DNA of 6,896 bases, from positions 1 through 6,896 of the forward strand of contig CAMXBB010000078.1 of assembly GCA_947179265.1 (NCBI GenBank), written 5' to 3'. The notes below the pieces were generated by a model that was given only the letters and a program-made list of their open reading frames with translations, searched no databases and was not told the DNA's origin. Every line of letters begins with the position of its first letter. Within the stretch, counting starts at the first letter, position 1. Source of the stretch: an uncultured Bacillota bacterium (lineage in GTDB: Bacteria; Bacillota_I; Bacilli_A; RF39; UBA660). Shown piece by piece: positions 1 to 5,180 of the stretch. The translations under genes were made by a program, and so were the position numbers.

Positions 1-336
<336 letters not shown>

Positions 337-453
337 TATAATATTTTTTAAGAAAAAAGGTTAAATATTGATGAGAATCATTATCTTGTTTTTAAAGGAC
401 AAAGTCGAAATAAATTAAAAATTAAAAAATAAATAATTAAGAAGAAAAGATTT
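337..453 (+). other. 23S-5S spacer with candidate processing hairpins, no tRNA
   Basis: This AT-rich transcribed spacer contains no tRNA-like sequence. Two foldable elements are visible. First, ATTTAACC at the 23S end (328-335) is exactly complementary to GGTTAAAT at 359-366. Nested inside is T6 (344-349), loop AAG, A6 (353-358), with an eight-base asymmetric bulge on the 5' side. Second, TGAT (369-372) pairs with ATCA (377-380) around a GAGA loop, which has the GNRA form. Such hairpins are plausible maturation signals between 23S and 5S, but that role is inferred. From 401 to 450 the spacer is almost pure A/T with no clear structure. Confidence 0.6.
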
Positions 454-557
454 GCTTGTGATGATAGCTTAGTGGATACACCTCTTCCCATCCCGAACAG
501 AGAAGTTAAGCACTAAAACGCCGACGATAGTGTAAGCTAAAATAGGAAGTTGCAAGC
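454..557 (+). rRNA. rrf: 5S ribosomal RNA, unusually short
   Basis: The core matches bacterial 5S: GATAGC near the 5' side, then ACACCTCTTCCCATCCCGAAC and GAAGTTAAGC, then CGCCGACGATAG. Helix I pairs GCTTGTGAT (454-462) with GTTGCAAGC (549-557), nine pairs including G-U. That gives about 104 nt, against roughly 115-120 nt in most bacteria and about 105-108 nt in Mycoplasma-type species. The shortening falls in helix IV. Where E. coli has a long stem, this gene has TAGU-type stem bases 528-531 pairing with GCTA 536-539 around a GTAA loop (532-535), a GNRA tetraloop. The loop E strands on both sides remain recognisable. Ends are accurate to a few bases. Confidence 0.93.
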
Positions 558-579
558 TTTTTTTTTGCCCTTTTTTTTT
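549..579 (+). terminator. rRNA operon end: T tracts after 5S
   Basis: The 3' strand of 5S helix I is followed at once by nine T (558-566), then GCCC, then nine more T (571-579). The stem could be 5S helix I itself or a weaker local pairing of AAGCT (534-538) with AGCTT (555-559). A T run directly after a stem is typical of intrinsic termination, and the double T run suggests a reinforced stop for the rRNA operon. No strong separate hairpin is present, so the mechanism is inferred. Confidence 0.55.
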
Positions 580-610
580 GAATAAATTTTTGCTATAATA
601 GATTTATAAT
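571..610 (+). promoter_or_regulatory. Promoter for the 779-aa protein gene, extended -10
   Basis: TGCTATAAT at 591-599 gives a consensus -10 (TATAAT, 594-599) with the extended TGn element. The region 17 nt upstream (571-576) is only TTTTTT, so the -35 box is poor and the extended -10 probably carries recognition. A second TATAAT sits at 605-610, because the 10-bp block TATAATAGAT occurs twice (594-603 and 605-614). A start near 606-607 would give a leader of about 30 nt. The promoter lies directly after the rRNA T tracts, so the next gene need not depend on rRNA read-through. Confidence 0.6.
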
Positions 611-638
611 AGATATTAGTGCAATGGAGGCATGCTGT

Positions 639-2978
639 ATGGACGCAAAAGAAATAAAAAGTTTTTTAAATAGAGTTAAGAAAGGGTTAACTAAAGAATA
701 TGTTTCTGAATTGGTAGATGCATATCTTTTAAGTGAACACTCTGCTAATACTTTAAATGCATTTGATAATTTATTAGTTGATGATTCTTTAGTTAGTTTT
801 CCTGACAGAAGAGCTTGTGAGAAGATAATTTCTAGACTTTTAAAACAACATGTTGAAGCTGGAGGAAGTGTTCAAAGCTTTACGGAATCTATGACTTCAA
901 ATCCATCTAGAATATCTTTTAATTCTTATGTGATAGGAAAAAGAGAGGATAAGCCTGAAAGAACAAATAGATTTGGAATATCTGTAAGTGGCTCAAATCT
1001 ATTTGCTGTTTTAAATGCACTAATCGAAAAAGCTGAAGAAACTGGGTATTTATATGATATTGAAATCCCTATAATGCGTGAGTTGGATCAAGGTATTATC
1101 GATACCATTATTTTATACTGTTCAACAGAGGAATTAGGAAAAACTATTAATTTTATAAATTCATTGGGTGATGAAGTTGTTAGTAAATTAAGTCCTAATA
1201 GATGTCCTATTATGCATTATACTCCGTCTATTTCTTATGATGTCTTTAACAGTGAGGCTCAAAAGTGGGGAAGAACAATTATAGGAGAAGCATTGGTTGC
1301 TTCAATAGATAAAGTAATATCTGATGCTGTTCAAAAGGCTGAAATTCCAGTGACACTTACTGATGCTAACTATTTTAATCGTGAGAATGATATGACAGCT
1401 TCATATTTGTATATGAAGGATAAGTTTTTAGAAGCTAAACTTGATTTTTATTTTCCAATTACTGATTCTTTAACAGGAAAATTGTTTTCTATGGAAATTG
1501 AACCTTCAAATATATTTATGTCTAAAGAATTTATAAAAAATTTATATTTGGTTAATAATGCTGCTCCACAAGTTACTTCACCATCAGGATTTACTGCTGA
1601 ACAAGTAATTCAAGCAAAACCAGCAGAAATTACTTTTGAGGGAGAAGGAAAGAAGGAAGAACAAAGTCATGTTTTAGGTGAGGATGATATTCCTGATTTA
1701 CCTGCGGGAATTACCTCTACGACATTAATTGGTGAAGAGAATAATACTGCTTCAGGAATTCAACCAACTTCTGCTTCTGTACCATCAGCTACTTTTACTA
1801 GTACTAGTTATATAAAAGGCCCTACAATGATGTTAATACCAGAAATGTTAGAAAGACATCATGATGATACTGACATCGATGGGCTATATCAAGCGTTCGT
1901 TAAAATAAAAAGTGACGAATCAAAGATTTCTTCTAAAGTAATGCAATTAAATAAAATTTGGCCTGATTTAACATATGCCGATTTTGTGGCTTTTAGACAA
2001 TATGATAAAGAAGAAGAATTCATCCCTAATGGATTTATCGAATTATGGGTAAAAACAAAACAAGATGATAAAAAAGATCAAATACCTAGTGTTTCTTCTG
2101 AAGAATTGTATAAACCAAAAGCAGAGAAAACTGAGGTAGTGCCAGCTCCAGTTCCAGAGGTTCCTGTTACTAATTTACCTCCTGAGCCAGTTGCCGTACC
2201 TGAAGTGGCTGCACCTGTATTGAATGCTGAGCTAGTTCCAAATGAAGGACAAACTTTAGAGGTACCACCAGTGCCAGCACCAGTTCCAGAGGTTCCTAAG
2301 GCTCCTCGTCCTAATCCAAAATCTTCTAAGACAGCGCGAGTTATGGAACTTATATCAAGAGGACCTCAACTTCATGCTGAGGAGAGTACGGAGAATATTG
2401 AAGCTGCTCCAGGATTAGAATCGGTTCCAGCCCCAGCACCAGAGCAAACTGGAAGTGAACAAGGTTTTGCTGAACCAATTACACCAGCTACAACTGGTGG
2501 ACAAGAATTGGGAGATGAGTTAGGTTCTAGCCAAACAGGAATGTATAATGATGCACCTGTTGAAGTTCAACCATTAGAAGATCAAAGTCTTACTCCTAGT
2601 GAAGCACAAGCTATGATGAATGTGGGAGCTAATCAAAATAATGAAGTTGATTTATCTAAATATTCATTTATTCCAAATGCTGAAGTAGTGTTGTCACAAC
2701 CAGTAACTGATGTGGATGGATCAACAATGACTTTATATAATTATTTTGAAAAATATAATGTATTAGCTTTAATACCTAGTGATTCTATTGTAGAAACTCC
2801 AGATGGCGCTATGACTGCAGAAGACTTTATTACTAATAAACTATCAAAATATGTTGTAACTAATGGTGCAATAGGTGTTGAAGAATATATGGAATTATTT
2901 AATACGCATGTAGTAACTCCTAAAGATAGTACAAAAAAAGGATTACTAAGTAAAATATTAAGTGGACGTAAAGGGTAA
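639..2978 (+). CDS. Large cytosolic protein with Pro/Ala/Glu-rich linker, function unknown
   Basis: The start at ATG 639 (MDAKEIKSFL) is chosen because GGAGG at 626-630 lies 8 nt upstream. The in-frame ATG at 624 has this Shine-Dalgarno inside its own codons. The 779-residue product has no signal peptide or membrane segment. A mixed helix/strand N-terminal region (about 1-305) is followed by a low-complexity spacer (310-395), a small module (about 396-475, with HHDD at 407-410 and WPDLTYADF at 441-449), a Pro/Ala/Glu/Val-rich linker (about 491-640) holding VPAPVPEVP twice (501-509, 545-553), a C-terminal domain (about 668-762), and a basic tail ending SGRKG. I do not recognise the family securely. 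The stretch at about 111-225 faintly recalls HopA1-family proteins in its order of motifs: RF-ISV, DTIILY, a short Pro-containing strand, then an IGEAL helix. This is recall only. The layout would suit a scaffold or multi-domain adaptor. The gene stands alone between its own promoter and terminator. Confidence 0.9.
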   Translation: MDAKEIKSFLNRVKKGLTKEYVSELVDAYLLSEHSANTLNAFDNLLVDDSLVSFPDRRACEKIISRLLKQHVEAGGSVQSFTESMTSNPSRISFNSYVIGKREDKPERTNRFGISVSGSNLFAVLNALIEKAEETGYLYDIEIPIMRELDQGIIDTIILYCSTEELGKTINFINSLGDEVVSKLSPNRCPIMHYTPSISYDVFNSEAQKWGRTIIGEALVASIDKVISDAVQKAEIPVTLTDANYFNRENDMTASYLYMKDKFLEAKLDFYFPITDSLTGKLFSMEIEPSNIFMSKEFIKNLYLVNNAAPQVTSPSGFTAEQVIQAKPAEITFEGEGKKEEQSHVLGEDDIPDLPAGITSTTLIGEENNTASGIQPTSASVPSATFTSTSYIKGPTMMLIPEMLERHHDDTDIDGLYQAFVKIKSDESKISSKVMQLNKIWPDLTYADFVAFRQYDKEEEFIPNGFIELWVKTKQDDKKDQIPSVSSEELYKPKAEKTEVVPAPVPEVPVTNLPPEPVAVPEVAAPVLNAELVPNEGQTLEVPPVPAPVPEVPKAPRPNPKSSKTARVMELISRGPQLHAEESTENIEAAPGLESVPAPAPEQTGSEQGFAEPITPATTGGQELGDELGSSQTGMYNDAPVEVQPLEDQSLTPSEAQAMMNVGANQNNEVDLSKYSFIPNAEVVLSQPVTDVDGSTMTLYNYFEKYNVLALIPSDSIVETPDGAMTAEDFITNKLSKYVVTNGAIGVEEYMELFNTHVVTPKDSTKKGLLSKILSGRKG
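2139..2297 (+). repeat. Imperfect 27-bp direct repeat in the proline-rich linker
   Basis: Positions 2139-2165 and 2271-2297 are identical at 26 of 27 bases and both encode VPAPVPEVP. A related VPAPAPE occurs further on (residues 596-602). The near-identity at synonymous sites points to recent duplication or slippage within the linker, not selection on the peptide alone. Confidence 0.8.
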
Positions 2979-2998
2979 CTTTTGTTATCCTTTTTTTT
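2971..2998 (+). terminator. Intrinsic terminator overlapping the stop codon
   Basis: AAGGGTAAC (2971-2979) pairs over nine positions, with one G-U, with GTTATCCTT (2984-2992) around a TTTT loop. The T tract is 2991-2998. The TAA stop (2976-2978) lies inside the 5' arm, so the hairpin starts in the last coding codons. It separates the 779-residue protein gene from the peptidase gene. Confidence 0.88.
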
Positions 2999-3005
2999 AT
3001 CTTTG

Positions 3006-3014
3006 TGGTATTAT
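3006..3014 (+). promoter_or_regulatory. Candidate extended -10 promoter for the peptidase gene
   Basis: TGGTATTAT (3006-3014) has the TGn-TATTAT form of an extended -10. No good -35 lies at the right distance. The expected region overlaps the terminator hairpin just upstream. A start near 3020 would leave a leader of only about 20 nt before the GTG codon. A promoter is needed here because a strong terminator precedes the gene. Confidence 0.4.
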
Positions 3015-3041
3015 AAAATCTAAAAAAGAGAGATGATATCT

Positions 3042-4151
3042 GTGAGTAAATATGGCTGGAATATAGAAGGATTAGAGAAAACTGCACAAACTTTGTTAGA
3101 AGAGCTAGAAATTACTCCAGATGGTGACAGGAGATATGAACTTTGGGGATTATATCAAGAGTATGCTAGACTTATTGATATAGCAAAATTTTCTAGTGAT
3201 AATAAAAGCATAGTAAAGGTATCAAATCATGCTTGGCTAAAATCAATTAGAGAAGAAGAGCCTGCTGATGATTATGATGAAAATACTAAGAATATTAGAA
3301 GTGAGATTCTAAAATCTTTTAATCAGTTTGAAATTATGCCAAGTCCCACATATATGTTAACATTTGATCGAGAATATATTATTCGCTTGTTAGGAGATAT
3401 CATTCATGAAATATTTGGTGATGATAACTATAGAGTATATAAGGAACGAATTATCTCATCTCCTGAAATGATTCAATTTTCAAAAGGAGAAGGTTCCTCT
3501 TTAACATCTTTATTTCTAAAAGGAGACAAATTAGATATTTATACTTCAGTAACTGATGTAAGAAATATAGAATTTATTTCAGATTTAGCGCATGAGGCTG
3601 GTCATGGTTATCGATTCGTAGCTAATGAATATTTAGTCTATCCAGAGAATAAATTAAAGGAATTTGAATCGTTTAGTTATCAAATAAGAGTCTTAGATTA
3701 TATGATAAAGAATAACTTGCATGGAAAAGAAGCTTTAAAAGCCATGATTAAATTAATTAATAGAATAGAAACATTGATTCATATGTTAAAGAATATGGAC
3801 TTACAATATTCTAAAAATATGCAGCATTTAACATTTATGGCACATAGTAGAAATTTATATTCCAATGCTCATTTACCTAATAATAGACAATTACTTTTAT
3901 ATTTAGATTATGTTAAATGTGAATATGTATTACCATATATATATTCTGCTTTAGCAGTATTTGATACGTTAGAAAGTGATATAAGTCTTTCAAGATACAG
4001 AGAAGTTATCAATCGTATTGGTATGGTTGATGAAGATGAAATAGCATCATCAATTGTTGATAACTGGATAGATTTCAACAATCTATCTAATTATAAAAAA
4101 TATCGTGAAAAGATATTAGGATTATATAATGGAGGTAAAGGTGAAAAATAA
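3042..4151 (+). CDS. Probable M3-like zinc metallopeptidase (HEAGH), short form
   Basis: GTG 3042 (MSKYGWNIEG, 369 aa) is preferred because AGAGAG (3027-3032) lies 9 nt upstream. ATG 3033 directly abuts that site and would add three residues (MIS). Numbering from the ATG, residues 181-191 read FISDLAHEAGH: a gluzincin HExxH motif with H187 and H191 as likely zinc ligands and E188 as catalytic base. E212 in FESFSYQ, 21 residues after H191, fits the third ligand; E210 is the alternative. HExGH followed by an E-x-x-S segment is the pattern of M3 oligopeptidases (PepF, thimet type), where the spacing is nearer 25. The rest is largely helical, as in that group. It has no signal peptide or membrane segment, so it would act in the cytosol, probably on peptides. 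At about 370 residues it is much shorter than the usual 560-700, so it is a reduced or divergent relative. It overlaps and probably couples to the next gene. M32-like or another gluzincin group is possible. Confidence 0.85.
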   Translation: MSKYGWNIEGLEKTAQTLLEELEITPDGDRRYELWGLYQEYARLIDIAKFSSDNKSIVKVSNHAWLKSIREEEPADDYDENTKNIRSEILKSFNQFEIMPSPTYMLTFDREYIIRLLGDIIHEIFGDDNYRVYKERIISSPEMIQFSKGEGSSLTSLFLKGDKLDIYTSVTDVRNIEFISDLAHEAGHGYRFVANEYLVYPENKLKEFESFSYQIRVLDYMIKNNLHGKEALKAMIKLINRIETLIHMLKNMDLQYSKNMQHLTFMAHSRNLYSNAHLPNNRQLLLYLDYVKCEYVLPYIYSALAVFDTLESDISLSRYREVINRIGMVDEDEIASSIVDNWIDFNNLSNYKKYREKILGLYNGGKGEK

Positions 4152-4944
4152 TATATATTTAATTCCTATAACGGACTTTCTTATTTCAGTTGGTGGTATT
4201 CCATTATGTGACTATCTGTCTACTTATTATCCGACATTTAAAAGATTAGAAGATGAAAGAATATCTATCATTTTTTCAGCTTCAATGTATGATGACGAAC
4301 CGGAAGAAGAAAAGAATGAACACGAAAGAAGATATCAAAAACATCTTGAATTTACAAAGAGATGTGCTGAGGATGCTCGTATTCCTTTATACTTAATTGC
4401 AGTAGGAAATAAGAATAATGTAAGAGAGATAGTTACTAATATAAAGATAACTTCAGATCAACCAGCATCTTTGGATTTTAGAATTTTAGATGATATACTG
4501 AAAAAGAGATTTGAGATTCCTGAAAACTATGAAGAGTACTCTCGAAATTTTCTATCTAACATAGCTTATGAATCTAGAAATGAAAAGAGAACATATACAG
4601 TAGAAGAATTTTTAAGTATTACTGATTTCCGTGAAAAGATAAGAGTAGCATTTGGAGGATTTAAGTCCAGTATTAATTTTGATATCGAACCAAATGCAAT
4701 AACAATATGTGAAGATGGTAAAGTAATTGATTTATCTTTGTTATTTATTGCTAAGTATAATTTATCAGTAGACGACTTTATTAGCTTAGTAAAATTAAGA
4801 TTATTAAATCGTGATTCTATGGTTAGAGGTATGCAAAGTGATTTCTTTAAAGAATTAGATAATATTATTAATTTATCAGAGATGTTAAAAAAGTCCGTGA
4901 AAGAGCGCTTGTTAAATTTGTTAAAAAAAAATCAATCCTCATAG
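4141..4944 (+). CDS. Unknown 267-aa cytosolic protein, coupled to the peptidase gene
   Basis: GTG 4141 (MKNNIYLIPI) is chosen because GGAGG (4131-4135) lies 5 nt upstream. ATG 4129 would consume that site within its own codons. The gene overlaps the end of the peptidase gene by 11 nt, with its ribosome site inside that gene, so translational coupling is likely. I do not recognise the family. The N-terminal 90 residues alternate hydrophobic strands (IYLIPI 5-10, ISIIFSAS 41-48, IPLYLIAVG 81-89) with a strongly charged helix (52-80, rich in Glu/Arg/Lys), which suggests an alpha/beta fold. Residues 120-180 are helical and charged; 184-203 form two short strands around EDGK; the C-terminus (205-267) is helical with a basic end. 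There are no signal peptide, membrane segments or known catalytic motifs. The pairing suggests it works with the peptidase, as partner, substrate or regulator, but this rests only on position. Confidence 0.85.
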   Translation: MKNNIYLIPITDFLISVGGIPLCDYLSTYYPTFKRLEDERISIIFSASMYDDEPEEEKNEHERRYQKHLEFTKRCAEDARIPLYLIAVGNKNNVREIVTNIKITSDQPASLDFRILDDILKKRFEIPENYEEYSRNFLSNIAYESRNEKRTYTVEEFLSITDFREKIRVAFGGFKSSINFDIEPNAITICEDGKVIDLSLLFIAKYNLSVDDFISLVKLRLLNRDSMVRGMQSDFFKELDNIINLSEMLKKSVKERLLNLLKKNQSS

Positions 4945-4957
4945 GTTGATTTTTTTT
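4923..4957 (+). terminator. Intrinsic terminator overlapping the stop codon
   Basis: AATCAATC (4930-4937) pairs with GGTTGATT (4944-4951), with one U-G pair, around the loop CTCATA. An A run lies before the stem and a T run (4950-4957) after it, so the stem can extend through A-U pairs and may also work on the opposite strand. The TAG stop (4942-4944) lies in the loop and stem, so the hairpin begins in the codons for the last residues (NQSS). Confidence 0.85.
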
Positions 4958-5032
4958 GTAATAATTGTTATCATTTTTATGTAATATTTTATTAGGAGAG
5001 GGTATGAATATTGTTACTTATCGCTTGTCCAT
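4958..5032 (+). other. Intergenic segment with an 11-codon micro-ORF behind a strong ribosome site
   Basis: This AT-rich stretch contains AGGAGAGGG (4994-5002) followed by ATG 5004, which opens a frame MNIVTYRLSII that ends at TGA 5037-5039. The stop overlaps the -35 box of the downstream promoter. No convincing promoter is seen upstream: TTGTTA at 4965-4970 has no matching -10 at normal spacing. It may be a leader-type peptide, a remnant of a lost gene, or chance. Nothing else is recognised here. Confidence 0.3.
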
Positions 5033-5035
5033 AAT

Positions 5036-5064
5036 TTGACAAATAACGAGTTTTATTGTATTAT
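5036..5064 (+). promoter_or_regulatory. Promoter P1 (distal) of the lipoprotein gene
   Basis: TTGACA (5036-5041) is a perfect -35. A 17-nt spacer follows, then TATTAT (5059-5064) as -10. This is a strong housekeeping-sigma promoter by sequence. Initiation near 5071 would give a leader of about 110 nt that runs through the second promoter copy. Confidence 0.85.
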
Positions 5065-5114
5065 ATAGCGCAATTAGCAAAAGAATGTTATTGGTTAGAT
5101 GGTAGGTAAGAAAT

Positions 5115-5143
5115 TTGACAAATAATGAGTTTTGTTATATTAT
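5115..5143 (+). promoter_or_regulatory. Promoter P2 (proximal) of the lipoprotein gene
   Basis: TTGACA (5115-5120), a 17-nt spacer and TATTAT (5138-5143) repeat P1 exactly in both boxes and in spacing. Initiation near 5150 would leave a leader of about 30 nt containing the ribosome site GGAAGG (5165-5170). Two strong tandem promoters imply high expression of the lipoprotein. Confidence 0.87.
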
Positions 5144-5180
5144 ATAGCGCAACAAGCGAAAAAGGGAAGGTTGATGAAAA

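Larger units (their letters stand above)
5033..5161 (+). repeat. Direct duplication of a 50-bp promoter module
   Basis: Positions 5033-5082 and 5112-5161 match at 44 of 50 bases and are offset by 79 bp. The conserved block includes the -35, the 17-nt spacer, the -10, and some 18 bases beyond it (ATAGCGCAA, then an AGC block and A run). The 29 bp between the copies (5083-5111) show no similarity to the sequence upstream of the first copy. Conservation beyond the core promoter boxes suggests a recent duplication or a shared control element. Confidence 0.9.

Noticed and set aside
337..342. TATAAT right after the 23S 3' end
   Set aside because: There is no TG extension and no -35 at suitable distance (314-319 is CTAATA), and A/T-rich spacer makes chance matches likely.
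337..453. tRNA gene in the rRNA spacer
   Set aside because: No T-loop GTTCRAA sequence or acceptor-stem pairing is seen in these 117 bases.
5025..5042. TTGTC/GACAA inverted repeat over the P1 -35 box as an operator
   Set aside because: Arms are only 5 bp and the second promoter copy lacks the left arm, so it is not part of the conserved module.
5021..5159. TCGCTTGT (5021-5028) and its complement ACAAGCGA (5152-5159) flanking both promoters
   Set aside because: An 8-bp pair about 120 nt apart is weak evidence for an invertible segment, and no recombinase gene or longer arms are seen.
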